Assembly: GCF_023638055.1 (NCBI RefSeq)
Contig: NZ_JAKRVY010000011.1
Span: forward strand, 1 to 64,000
From: Natranaeroarchaeum aerophilus
GTDB taxonomy: Archaea; Halobacteriota; Halobacteria; Halobacteriales; Natronoarchaeaceae
DNA: 64,000 nt
Direction of reading: 5' to 3'
Positions within the stretch are counted from its first letter, which is position 1, and every line of letters begins with the position of its first letter. Below, piece by piece: positions 46,270-54,711 of the stretch. A program made the translations under genes and the position numbers. A model generated the notes under the pieces. It saw nothing but the letters and a program-made list of their open reading frames with translations, was not told the origin of the DNA and did no database searches.

Positions 46270-46593
46270 ATGTCCTACGAACCCCCGACCCCACCGGCGA
46301 ACCTCCCGACGGAGATCGTCAACACGCTCAACGAGACGGACCCGGAGCAGCTCCGAGACGTTGCTTCGTACGCTGAAGCGCTCGCAGAGCACAAGGAACG
46401 AGAGGCCCGTCTCGAGGAGTCGGCAGACCAAGAAGAGGTCGAAAAGCGACCAGACGATCTCCCGGACAACGTTCCAGTGAAGGCAACGATTACAATCAAG
46501 GAGATCAACGACAATCGTTACGAATACTGGCAATGGCGAGACGGCGATCAGGTGAAATCGAAGTACAAAGGTCCCGTCAATCCGGATGACTAG
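46270..46593 (+). CDS. Small haloarchaeal protein with DUF6788-like tail
   Basis: A 107-residue protein. The first 70 residues are Glu-rich and helical (PTEIVNTLNETDPEQLRDVA). The C-terminal strand set (KATITIKEINDNRYEYWQWR, DGDQVKSKYKGPV) resembles DUF6788-type domains seen beside haloarchaeal mobile genes. The start ATG 46270 lies 15 nt downstream of inverted repeat E. It is the last gene before the replication region. Function unknown. Confidence 0.7.
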   Translation: MSYEPPTPPANLPTEIVNTLNETDPEQLRDVASYAEALAEHKEREARLEESADQEEVEKRPDDLPDNVPVKATITIKEINDNRYEYWQWRDGDQVKSKYKGPVNPDD

Positions 46594-46716
46594 CCCCGGA
46601 TATGCATTGTCATAGCGGTTACTGACGGTCGGTGAAAGGCCCAGTCATACCCGTCAAGGTCGAATGCAACTGCCGCCAGATCAAGCGGTATAACACTGTA
46701 CTGAAGAGAGTGCCGT

Positions 46717-46740
46717 TTTCACATCGATGACGGAGGGGGG
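46717..46740 (+). repeat. Origin recognition box 1 (left side)
   Basis: TTTTCACATCGATGACGGAG followed by GGGGG. First of three plus-oriented boxes upstream of the orc gene. Confidence 0.75.
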
Positions 46741-46747
46741 CCGTTAG

Positions 46748-46768
46748 TTACACATCGATGACGGGGGG
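46748..46768 (+). repeat. Origin recognition box 2 (left side)
   Basis: TTACACATCGATGACGGGGG plus G, the consensus form. Confidence 0.85.
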
Positions 46769-46861
46769 TCTGACGCACAGCATGCACCACGACGACGAGG
46801 AGAGTGATCAAACCTACAGATAGAGTATGGTTTACTTTCGAAAGCTAAAGATCGTCCGAAT

Positions 46862-46882
46862 TTACACATCGATAACGGGGGG
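46862..46882 (+). repeat. Origin recognition box 3 (left side)
   Basis: TTACACATCGATAACGGGGG plus G; one change (ATAAC for ATGAC) from the consensus. Confidence 0.82.
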
Positions 46883-47022
46883 TCTCCCTCCGGATATACT
46901 TCGGTGTCGGTTTGAACGAGTTCGATCCGGAACCTTCGAATACGGATGATAAACCGAGTTTACCGGCCGTATAAACATCGACGGAGGTCAATCTTTTTAA
47001 CCCTCCAACGTACAGAAAGTGT

Positions 47023-48501
47023 ATGGCCGGCAACAATCAGGATGAGGCTGCTCACCCACCTCCTGATAACCAGATACGTTCCGATCTGAATGAGGATGTA
47101 GACGTTTCTGAGACGAATTCAGAGGACATCAAGGAGACACCCAGCGAAGATATCGATCCCGAAACGGAGGAGGTGGCTACTGAGGAGGGAAACCAGCGAT
47201 CGATCAGAGAGATGCTCGATGACGAGGGGACGGAGTCTGTCTTCGTCAATCGCGACCTCGTCGAACCCGATACGATCATCGACGAGGAGCGGATCGTCGG
47301 TCGAGACGATCAACTCGAATCCGTAGTCTCGTTCTTGAAACCAACCTTACAGGGGAACCGTCCCCCGAATATGCTGCTATACGGACCCGCTGGCACCGGC
47401 AAATCGCTCATCATCGGAGCAGTGACCCAACAGATTATCGATCTCTGTGAATCGAAGGGTGAACGCTTCGGTGTCGTCGATATCAACTGCCAGCCGATCA
47501 ACACACTCGATCAGGCCGTCTATGAACTCGTCCAGAGCGTCGCGAGCGATGTCGGTGCGCCAGTCGGTGTCCCCGAGACCGGTGTGTCGACGAAACGGAA
47601 ATACCGCCGCCTGTACGAACTCATCAATAATCATTACGACTCTGTCATATTCATCCTCGACGAAATCGACCTCCTGGTCGGCCGCCGTGCCAACGACGAA
47701 CCCGCCCATTCGAAGTTATTGTATCAGCTATCGCGTGCCAGCAACACGAACGAGATCGAAGGCCGCGTCTCAGTCGCAGCACTAACAAACGATCCGAAGT
47801 TCATGCAGGATATCGACGGTCGTGCCGAGAGTTCGTTCAACCCCCGTGACGTCTATTTCCCCGATTACGATGCGACACAACTCCGCGAAATCCTCGATAA
47901 CCGGCGGGACGCGTTTCGCGAGGACGCCCTCGAGGACGGAGTGATCCCACTTGTCGCCGCGTTTGCCGCACAAAGCCACGGTGATGCTCGAAAGGCGATC
48001 GACCTCTTCCGCGGTGCTGGCGACCTTGCCGACGAACGTGGTGACGGCGAGGTGACCGAAGATCACGTCCGAGAATCACAAGAGGAAATCGACAAAGACC
48101 GCTCTCTCAAACTCGTCGAGGGACTGACGATGCAAAAGAAAGTCTCGCTGTACGCCACTGCCGCCGTTGCATCCTACTCGAACCAACCACGAAGCTCTGT
48201 CCCGAGTCCGGTCGGCTTCAAAATCTACCAGTGGGTTACCGACGAACTCGATGCTGACCAGATGACCCGCGAGACCTACGTCAAGTACGTCAAAGAGCTC
48301 TCGACGTACGGACTGATCTCGACTTCTCGAAAGAGCCGCGGCCGGGGCGGTGGCATGTTTATGGAATTCACGTTCACCGGTGATCCCGAGAGCATGATGA
48401 AGCGCATTGTCGACGATACCCGACTAGAGGCGATCGCCGAAAAGGAAGAACTCCTTCACACAGTGGTCAACACCCAGCTGCGGGATTTCCACGAGCAGTA
48501 A
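47023..48501 (+). CDS. Orc1/Cdc6 replication initiator
   Basis: A 492-residue initiator. The first 70 residues are acidic and disordered. The AAA+ core has YGPAGTGKS (Walker A from 121), VIFILDEIDLLVG (Walker B), sensor VAALTNDPKFMQDI and the lid. The C-terminal winged helix (SPVGFKIYQWVTDELDADQM) contains the DNA-binding wing with RKSRGRGGG. It binds origin recognition boxes and loads MCM. A TATA-like TTTTTAACC at about 46992-47000 precedes ATG 47023. Three boxes lie upstream and four downstream, so the gene and its origin form one module. Confidence 0.95.
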   Translation: MAGNNQDEAAHPPPDNQIRSDLNEDVDVSETNSEDIKETPSEDIDPETEEVATEEGNQRSIREMLDDEGTESVFVNRDLVEPDTIIDEERIVGRDDQLESVVSFLKPTLQGNRPPNMLLYGPAGTGKSLIIGAVTQQIIDLCESKGERFGVVDINCQPINTLDQAVYELVQSVASDVGAPVGVPETGVSTKRKYRRLYELINNHYDSVIFILDEIDLLVGRRANDEPAHSKLLYQLSRASNTNEIEGRVSVAALTNDPKFMQDIDGRAESSFNPRDVYFPDYDATQLREILDNRRDAFREDALEDGVIPLVAAFAAQSHGDARKAIDLFRGAGDLADERGDGEVTEDHVRESQEEIDKDRSLKLVEGLTMQKKVSLYATAAVASYSNQPRSSVPSPVGFKIYQWVTDELDADQMTRETYVKYVKELSTYGLISTSRKSRGRGGGMFMEFTFTGDPESMMKRIVDDTRLEAIAEKEELLHTVVNTQLRDFHEQ

Positions 48502-48583
48502 TTCGAGAGGGAACCGCCTCGGGGTCGAGACCCGAGGCTTAGGTATAGTTTATGGACACAATTCAGATGATGTCGTGGGGACA

Positions 48584-48607
48584 CCCCTCCGTCATCGATG
48601 TGTAAAC
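48584..48607 (-). repeat. Origin recognition box 4
   Basis: CCCCTCCGTCATCGATGTGT followed by AAAC; inverted relative to the boxes upstream of orc. Confidence 0.8.
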
Positions 48608-48639
48608 GAAACTGAGATCGAATCATTCGTACCCACACA

Positions 48640-48662
48640 CCCCCCGTCATCGAAGTGTAAAC
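48640..48662 (-). repeat. Origin recognition box 5
   Basis: CCCCCCGTCATCGAAGTGTA followed by AAC; one change from the consensus. Confidence 0.8.
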
Positions 48663-48724
48663 AGCTCCGATGCTACAGTGAAGTTATCAGTGCTACAACA
48701 GGAAGCAACTATCGACGACCCCCT

Positions 48725-48747
48725 CCCCCCGTCATCGATGTGTAAAC
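48725..48747 (-). repeat. Origin recognition box 6
   Basis: CCCCCCGTCATCGATGTGTA followed by AAC; it borders the AT-rich region. Confidence 0.85.
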
Positions 48748-49092
48748 AGCAAAGAAGCGGCGGGAGTTGAACTGGAAGCTAGCGGTTCAATTGTCGAGAA
48801 CAGACTGCTCAAGGGTATCTTGAGTGGGAAACCACCGTGTGAGAAATAATACGTCGAGTGATGTACTGCCAACACAGTTACACGCTCATCTCGAGAGTAT
48901 CTCTCTATTCACCTGTAACTAGATCTATTACGGTTATTGTTCAAAGGCTTTCTACATAAAGCTTCGTCAGACAATAGTTCCTTTTTAGATTGTGTTGTAT
49001 ACTACCGGCTGAGAGGTCATCGGCTATCTTAACCACCGATACCGTTTATCACGCTGTTTCACCCACCCATCCCCCACCCTGCTCTCGTGGTT
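48748..49092. other. Replication origin: AT-rich duplex-unwinding region
   Basis: This gene-free stretch lies between box 6 (minus orientation) and box 7 (plus orientation). It is markedly AT-rich, especially 48890-49020 (for example ATCTATTACGGTTATTG). Inverted origin boxes flanking an AT-rich region next to orc1/cdc6 is the standard haloarchaeal origin layout, so this is the most likely unwinding site. Confidence 0.75.
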
Positions 49093-49113
49093 TTACACAT
49101 CGATGACGGGGGG
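49093..49113 (+). repeat. Origin recognition box 7
   Basis: TTACACATCGATGACGGGGG plus G, facing boxes 4-6 across the AT-rich region. Confidence 0.85.
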
Positions 49114-49120
49114 AGGGAGT

Positions 49121-49438
49121 TATGGATTGTCTGCTCTCCTGGATTCGATTGAGCAATCATTGGCTGGACGCGATCTGGGCGAGTGTCGTCGTCGCATGGC
49201 CGTATGCGTCGACCCAGAAGGCTGGCCCATCGTGCAGGAGGTGGTCGAGCACGAGCGATTGCAGGATAGGGACGCCGCGGCCTACATTCACGTCGAGCAG
49301 CGTGATGCCGTCGTCGAGCTGTGGCAGCAGCATCTCGTCCGTAGCCGGATCGCCTTGGTCAGCAAGGGACCGATTGCGGTCTGCGCCCCGAGTTGGCTGG
49401 TCCACCGCCAATCGGTTCGACGTTGAGTGTTCTCCCAC
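49121..49438 (-). pseudogene. RecA-fold plasmid protein, truncated remnant
   Basis: On the minus strand the frame from GTG 49438 reads GEHSTSNRLAVDQPTRGADR, then LLDVNVGRGVPILQSLVLDH and FWVDAYGHATTTLAQIASSQ before TGA at 49157-49159. After the stop LLNRIQ continues the expected text, so an Arg codon probably mutated to TGA. The pattern resembles a RadA/RecA-like family carried by haloarchaeal plasmids, in which a glycine-rich VGRGVP segment takes the Walker A position. Only about 100 of some 230 residues remain. Plus-strand frames over the same DNA are shadows. Confidence 0.55.
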
Positions 49439-49602
49439 ACTCGACTAGTTGTCTACGTTCCCGATAAGCCGCGGCGTGGCGCTTCCGCGCTTCAGGGAAG
49501 GGCTAGAAGGTATGTAGAACCGGACTCAGGCAACGGATTTCTGCTATCGTTCGATCGTTTTCGAGAACGTTTCCAGAGAGGAAGGCGGATAGCATCGTCG
49601 GA

Positions 49603-49643
49603 TTAACCAACAGTTCGGGGGTCACAGCTCAATCGTTGGTTAA
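49603..49643. repeat. TTAACCAAC/GTTGGTTAA inverted repeat, copy F
   Basis: Perfect 9-bp arms at 49603-49611 and 49635-49643, 23-nt spacer. It sits between the RecA-like remnant and the MrfB-like remnant, with no intact gene on either side. Confidence 0.85.
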
Positions 49644-49672
49644 GAACTTCTGAACCCATGGTGATATCGCGC

Positions 49673-50146
49673 TCACGTAATTCTGCTGACGGCCCCCGCA
49701 TATCCCCCGAGCCTACGATCTGATCTGATCTGATCGACGATTGTTCTCAGTGAGGTTACATCGTCGTTGTTGTACTGTTTGAGTCGATCCCAGTCTGGTT
49801 CTTCGCCGTCGAGGTGATATCGCGTGTACTTGCTCCCGACCACAAATCCATCGACAGTCGGGTCTTGGTATTCAAAGCCGAGTGCGCTCGCTACGACGTC
49901 CAATTTATGCCGATTGAAGGGCCCGAAGAGCTCCTGATGTGCAGTTATCCCGGGGTCGTGTGCCCGCTCCAGATGGTCGATCCCCTCAGTGATGGCGTGT
50001 TCGTCGAATCTTCGACTGAGACACTGTTCGTCGAAGTAGTTCCCTCCGTAGTAGATGATTGGCTCGGTGCTATGGTGATTAAGGTACTCAGACACCTCCT
50101 GAAGTAGTGCTGACTCGTCGTCCGTTATGACTAATACAAATATTAT
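49673..50146 (-). pseudogene. MrfB/YprB RNase H-like exonuclease, 5'-truncated
   Basis: The frame is open from 50146 and reads FVLVITDDESALLQEVSEYL, IIYYGGNYFDEQCLSRRF, KLDVVASALGFEYQDPTVDG and YNNDDVTSLRTIVDQI. This is the C-terminal part of the YprB RNase H-like (DEDD) exonuclease domain, with the final catalytic Asp in the YNNDD segment. The first catalytic strand (FDIE-type) is missing, so the enzyme should be dead. A GTG at 50095 could start a 140-residue product. The break coincides with the promoter of the YrdC gene, which suggests a recombination junction. Its usual helicase partner type is present at 10427. Confidence 0.7.
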
Positions 50147-50173
50147 TTATACCGACAACAAAATACAAAAACT

Positions 50174-50821
50174 ATGGCAGAAGGAGACTCATACGAAGTT
50201 TTGGAACCCAAACCGGAAAACATTGAACGAGCGGCAGACTGTCTGCAAGAGGGCAGACTCGTGGTAGCACCATCGGACGCCAATATGGGTCTCGCCGTTG
50301 ACCCTCATGACATCGATGCCATCGATAGGGTCTATAAAGTGAAGCAACGCGATCGGTCGAAACCGCTGACGCTGATGTTCCACGACCCTTCGGACTGGAC
50401 AGAGTACGGTTCTGTCCCGGACGCGGACGTGATGAACGGGTTCGTTGAGGCGTTCTGGCCTGGGCCGCTCAATATTGTTGTGAACAGACAGGACGTGTTC
50501 CCGGACGAACTGGTCGGTGGGATGGAGACGATTTCACTGGCGTGTTACGAGAACCCGACGTGGCGGGCATTTGTCGAACATGCGGAACCCATCGCCATGA
50601 CCTCCGCAAACATCTCGGGGGAAGCCGACGGGCAGCTTGTCGACCGAGGGATGGCTGAGGAACACGTCGGCGAGGCCGTCGAGTACATCATCGACGGCGG
50701 ACCTCACGAGACGACGCAGTCTACGACGATCATCGATCTCAGCGACACGTCGGACCCCTCGGTCCTCCGGCAGGGTGATATCAGCGTGAGTCAGCTTAAC
50801 GACGTCCGCGACTGCTTCTGA
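50174..50821 (+). CDS. YrdC/Sua5-family threonylcarbamoyl-AMP synthase-like protein
   Basis: A 215-residue YrdC-fold protein with the family motifs VVAPSDANMGLAVDP, a KVKQRDRSKPLTLM basic loop and IAMTSANISGEADG. Family members make threonylcarbamoyl-adenylate for tRNA t6A or transfer carbamoyl groups in antibiotic pathways. It lacks the extra Sua5 domain. TATTATTTATACC at 50141-50153 and ATG 50174 suggest a leaderless transcript. As an accessory copy next to a metabolic cluster it may serve carbamoylation or another acyl-adenylate step rather than tRNA; this is inference. Confidence 0.85.
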   Translation: MAEGDSYEVLEPKPENIERAADCLQEGRLVVAPSDANMGLAVDPHDIDAIDRVYKVKQRDRSKPLTLMFHDPSDWTEYGSVPDADVMNGFVEAFWPGPLNIVVNRQDVFPDELVGGMETISLACYENPTWRAFVEHAEPIAMTSANISGEADGQLVDRGMAEEHVGEAVEYIIDGGPHETTQSTTIIDLSDTSDPSVLRQGDISVSQLNDVRDCF

Positions 50822-50911
50822 CAATCGGTAACTCTCACGGCGCCAGTTCGTTTCAGACCGTCGTTTCACCCCGATTTTCCAGGGACGCACATCCCAGTAT
50901 CAATTCTAATC

Positions 50912-50977
50912 ATCTATATATAGATTATATTTACACTAATAAGGAAAATTTTAAAAGGTTCCAATAGGTATGGAACC
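50912..50977. promoter_or_regulatory. Promoter/operator of the metabolic operon
   Basis: ATCTATATATAGAT at 50912-50925 is a perfect 14-bp palindrome. AAAATTTTAAAAGG at 50946-50959 is a TATA box about 27 nt before the GTG start at 50980. GGTTCC-N9-GGAACC at 50957-50977 is a perfect inverted repeat between the TATA box and the start, as expected for a repressor operator. Confidence 0.65.
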
Positions 50978-50979
50978 TC

Positions 50980-52113
50980 GTGGCCAGCAAGACCAACGAT
51001 TCGACACAGACCACAGTTGTCGCAGACGCGGATGCACACATCACTGAGACATTCAGTGAGATAGCGAAGTACATTGACGAGGGCGAGTTCGGTGACGTCA
51101 AGAGAATCTGTGAGACGGCAGAACTCCCGCTCAACGACATTATGCACCTGAAGCGAGCGACGCCGTCACAGCCGTTCAACGACGAAGGCCGCTCCGGTTC
51201 CGACGTGCTCACGAACGAGATGTCGGTGGAGAAGAAGCTCGAAAACATGGACGAGTTCGGTATCGACTGTGGGATTATCACCCCCACGCTGTCGATACTT
51301 CTCCCGACCGTCAACCGTCCGAGGTACGCCGTGGCGCTTGCGGAAGCGTACAATCGGTACATCTTCGACCGGTTCGCGGTGGGCAACGACCGTCTAAAGG
51401 TCACGGTCACTGTGGCCCCTCACGATCCGGAGCGTGCCGCCACTGAGATCGAGAAACATGCAGACAAGGAAGACGTCGTCGGCGTCCAGATGTCGGCGAC
51501 TGGACTTGTCCCGCCGCCGGGGGCACGGAAGTACGACCCGATATATCGCGCTGCTGAGGAGAACGACCTTCCCGTGCTGTTCCACTCGGGACTCAACACC
51601 GCCGACGGGTTCCCAGTTATCTCGCGGACGGCGAACTACTACGTCGAGGAACACGCCGTCAACCACCCGTTCTCTCATATGTGGAACCTCACCACGATGA
51701 TTTTCCGAGGTGTCCCTGAGCGGTTTCCGGACCTGGATATCGTGTTCCAGGAGGCCGGAATCGGGTACATCCCCTACTTTATGTGGCGCCTCGACGACCA
51801 CTACCTGGACCGTGGCGACGAACTCCCACACCTGAACCAGCTCCCCAGCGACTACATCGAGGACAACTGGTACTTCACGACCCAGCCTATCGGACAGACG
51901 CGCAAACCGACCGGTAGCGGTGCTCAGGACCACCTCGCCAACATCATCGAGATGGTCGGGGCGGAGAATCTCATGTTCGCGACTGACCTCCCACACCCGG
52001 ATTTTGATGTTCCGAACGAACTCGAAGACCGTGTCCAGTCGAAACTCGATCAGGACCAGATAGACGCCGTCATGGGGCAGAACGCGATCGATGTATTCGA
52101 GTTCGAAGTCTGA
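50980..52113 (+). CDS. Amidohydrolase (amidohydrolase_2 / ACMSD-like)
   Basis: A 377-residue metal-dependent hydrolase. The first strand has VVADADAHITE, and later motifs include PVLFHSGLN, NHPFSHMWNLTTMIFRGVPE, FQEAGIGYIPYFMWRLDDHY and the final Asp in LMFATDLPHPD. Relatives decarboxylate or hydrolyse carboxylated aromatic or pyrone-like compounds. GTG 50980 is the only start consistent with the TATA box; a nearby ATG is in another frame. It is the first gene of a tight operon with the Rieske and aconitase-family genes. Substrate unknown. Confidence 0.85.
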   Translation: MASKTNDSTQTTVVADADAHITETFSEIAKYIDEGEFGDVKRICETAELPLNDIMHLKRATPSQPFNDEGRSGSDVLTNEMSVEKKLENMDEFGIDCGIITPTLSILLPTVNRPRYAVALAEAYNRYIFDRFAVGNDRLKVTVTVAPHDPERAATEIEKHADKEDVVGVQMSATGLVPPPGARKYDPIYRAAEENDLPVLFHSGLNTADGFPVISRTANYYVEEHAVNHPFSHMWNLTTMIFRGVPERFPDLDIVFQEAGIGYIPYFMWRLDDHYLDRGDELPHLNQLPSDYIEDNWYFTTQPIGQTRKPTGSGAQDHLANIIEMVGAENLMFATDLPHPDFDVPNELEDRVQSKLDQDQIDAVMGQNAIDVFEFEV

Positions 52114-52114
52114 T

Positions 52115-52474
52115 ATGTCCGACAGAACCCACCAGATAGAGGACGCCGACCGGCTCGACGAGCACGGTTCGCGAATCATTATAGAAATTGATGGTGTCTC
52201 GGTAGCCGTCCTCAACGTGAACGGTGAGTACCACACTATTCCGACCGTCTGCCCACACGTCGGCGGACCGCTCGGCGAGGGGGCGCTGGCCGGGCAGGCG
52301 ACGATAGATGAGTGTGGTGAGATCGGCTACGACGACACGGAGGAGGTCATCGAGTGTCCATGGCACACGAGACGGTTCGACGTAACCACCGGCGAGAACG
52401 CCGACGCGTCATGTTTTCAGATACCGACCTTCGATACGTGGGAAGAAAACGGTGAGATATACGTAGCCCTCTGA
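52115..52474 (+). CDS. Rieske-type 2Fe-2S ferredoxin
   Basis: A 119-residue soluble Rieske protein with both cluster motifs, VCPHVGGPL and ECPWHTRRFDVTTG. Ferredoxins of this type pass electrons to oxygenases. The spacer between the motifs is longer than usual, with an acidic insert (GQATIDECGEIGYDDTEEV). It starts 1 nt after the amidohydrolase stop. No oxygenase lies in the cluster, so its electron acceptor is elsewhere or unknown. Confidence 0.88.
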   Translation: MSDRTHQIEDADRLDEHGSRIIIEIDGVSVAVLNVNGEYHTIPTVCPHVGGPLGEGALAGQATIDECGEIGYDDTEEVIECPWHTRRFDVTTGENADASCFQIPTFDTWEENGEIYVAL

Positions 52475-52603
52475 GACCCGACACCGAGAAGGGCCGTGTG
52501 TCTCACGACACACAGCCTGCTGTAGCGGGTTCCACGACGAGATAGTATTATGTTACGAACACTCTCACGAAGGAGTTCTCGTAGTAACAGACTGAGGCCT
52601 ATA

Positions 52604-54025
52604 ATGAGTACGCAAACACTGTACGACAAGATTTGGGAGAGACACAAAGTAAAGACGCTACCGAACGGACAGGACCAGCTCTTCGTGGGGCTCCACCTGA
52701 TTCACGAAGCGACGAGTCCACAGGCATTCGAGATGCTCCGCGAAGCGGAGTTAGAGGTCGAACGGCCGGATCTGACCCATGCAACTGTCGACCATATCGT
52801 CCCGACCGACGAACAGTCACGACCTTTTGAGGACGAGGCTGCGGAATCGATGATGGCAGAGTTGGAGACCAACACCCAACAAGCGAACATCGAGTTCTCT
52901 GACCCGGAAAGCGGTGACCAGGGTATCGTCCACGTTGTCGGACCGGAACAGGGGCTGACCCAACCCGGGATGACCATCGTGTGTGGCGACAGCCACACGT
53001 CGACACACGGTGCGTTTGGTGCGCTGGCGTTCGGTATCGGTACGTCGCAGGTGCGGGACGTATTCGCCAGCCAGACGATCGCGATGGAGAAACAACGAGT
53101 CAGAAAGATTGCGGTCAGCGGCGAACTCGACGACGGCGTCGAAGCAAAGGACGTCATTCTATCGATTATCCGGCGACTGGGAACCGATGGCGGCGTCGGG
53201 TACGTTTACGAGTACGCCGGTGAAACGATAGAAAACCTCGACATGGAAGGGCGGATGAGTATCTGTAATATGTCCATCGAGGGTGGCGCCCGTGCCGGCT
53301 ACGTCAACCCAGACGAGACGACTTTCGAGTGGCTCGCGGCGACGGACCGATTCGAAACCGATTCCGACCGATTCGACGAGCTACGGGAGTATTGGGAATC
53401 TATCCGAAGCGACCCGGACGCCACGTACGACGACGTGGTTGAAGTCGATGCCGGCGAACTGGAACCGATGGTCACTTGGGGAACGACGCCCAGCCAGTGT
53501 GTCGGTGTCACGGAACCGATTCCAGCGCCAGAGGATCTTCCGGCGGGCAGGCGAGAGACCGCTGTAGAGGCCCAGGCGCACACGGGCGTTACGCCCGGTG
53601 AGACGATGGAGGGGCGCGAGATAGACGTGGCCTTCCTGGGCTCCTGTACCAACGCTCGCCTCCGGGACCTCCAGCGGGCGGCGGACATCGTCGAGGGGCG
53701 GCAGGTCCACGATGACGTCCGCGGGCTCGTCGTCCCTGGTAGCCACCGGGTCAAGGCCGCCGCCGAGGAACGGGGCTTCGATGAGTTGTTCACCAATGCG
53801 GGATTCGAGTGGCGTAATCCGGGGTGTTCGATGTGTACCGGGATGAATGCTGACAAGCTCGAAGACGACGATGTCTCTATCTCCTCCTCGAATCGGAACT
53901 TCGTCGGCCGACAGGGGTCGAAAGATGCCAGTACGATTCTGGCCAACCCGCAGATGGTCGTCGCAGCGGCGGTCACCGGTACTGTGATAGATGTCCGTGA
54001 GCTGAAAGAGGAGGTTGCCGTATGA
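52604..54025 (+). CDS. Aconitase-family large subunit (LeuC-like)
   Basis: A 473-residue hydro-lyase large subunit (TLYDKIWERHKV start). It has VCGDSHTSTHGAFGALAFGI and the three 4Fe-4S cysteines in GSCTNARLRDL and PGCSMCTGMNAD. LeuC isomerises isopropylmalate, and relatives act on homocitrate, citraconate/methylmalate and dimethylmalate. ATG 52604 fits the family start; the upstream frame to 52550 is basic. The stop overlaps the small-subunit start (ATGA). Presence in a cluster with a Rieske protein, amidohydrolase and CoA ligase argues for a role other than leucine synthesis. Confidence 0.9.
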   Translation: MSTQTLYDKIWERHKVKTLPNGQDQLFVGLHLIHEATSPQAFEMLREAELEVERPDLTHATVDHIVPTDEQSRPFEDEAAESMMAELETNTQQANIEFSDPESGDQGIVHVVGPEQGLTQPGMTIVCGDSHTSTHGAFGALAFGIGTSQVRDVFASQTIAMEKQRVRKIAVSGELDDGVEAKDVILSIIRRLGTDGGVGYVYEYAGETIENLDMEGRMSICNMSIEGGARAGYVNPDETTFEWLAATDRFETDSDRFDELREYWESIRSDPDATYDDVVEVDAGELEPMVTWGTTPSQCVGVTEPIPAPEDLPAGRRETAVEAQAHTGVTPGETMEGREIDVAFLGSCTNARLRDLQRAADIVEGRQVHDDVRGLVVPGSHRVKAAAEERGFDELFTNAGFEWRNPGCSMCTGMNADKLEDDDVSISSSNRNFVGRQGSKDASTILANPQMVVAAAVTGTVIDVRELKEEVAV

Positions 54026-54642
54026 CTGACGCTGTCGAGCCGATTCCCTCTGTAGAGTCAGTCACGGGGACGGGCATCCCGATACGGGGTGACGACATCG
54101 ACACCGACCAGATACTCCCGTCCCGCTTCATGAAGGTCGTCACCTTCGAGGGGCTCGGTGAGTTCTCGTTCTTTGACAAGCGGTTTGACCGCGATGACAA
54201 TCCGAAAGACCACCCTATGAACGAGGACCGGTTCCGGGACGCCAGCGTGATGGTAGTCAACGGGAACTTCGGCTGTGGCTCCTCCCGGGAGCACGCTCCC
54301 CAAGCGCTGTTGCGCTGGGGCATCGATGCGATAATCGGGGAGTCGTTCGCCGAAATATTCTCCGGGAACTGCTTGGCACTGGGCATCCCCACGGTCACCG
54401 CGGACGCTAAAACGATCGACCACCTGCAGGAGTGGGTCAAGGGGCATCCGCGAGAGGAGATCACGGTCGATGTGGCGGACAGGACTGTCAGCTACGGCGA
54501 GCACACTGCGACGGTCACCGTCGACGACGTCCAGCATGAGGCGCTGGTCGATGGCACGTGGGATATGACCGCGCTACTACGGTCGGATAGTGACGCGATA
54601 GAGCGGACTGTCGCCCAGCTACCGTACGTCCCACAACGGTAG
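54022..54642 (+). CDS. Aconitase-family small subunit (LeuD-like)
   Basis: A 206-residue swivel-domain subunit with GDDIDTDQILPSRFMK and NGNFGCGSSREHAPQALLRW, followed by SFAEIFSGNCLALGIP. It completes the dehydratase with the large subunit, to which it is coupled by a 4-nt overlap. Confidence 0.9.
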   Translation: MTDAVEPIPSVESVTGTGIPIRGDDIDTDQILPSRFMKVVTFEGLGEFSFFDKRFDRDDNPKDHPMNEDRFRDASVMVVNGNFGCGSSREHAPQALLRWGIDAIIGESFAEIFSGNCLALGIPTVTADAKTIDHLQEWVKGHPREEITVDVADRTVSYGEHTATVTVDDVQHEALVDGTWDMTALLRSDSDAIERTVAQLPYVPQR

Positions 54643-54711
54643 CCGTCCACCACGATACCGTCGGTCCCACGATTCCACAAGCATTTTTACAACTACAGAT
54701 AATTTGGTATT

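Noticed and set aside
49103-49448. Two plus-strand frames beside origin box 7
   Set aside because: The minus strand over the same DNA reads as a known type of RecA-like plasmid protein, so the plus frames are shadows; one also starts inside the box.
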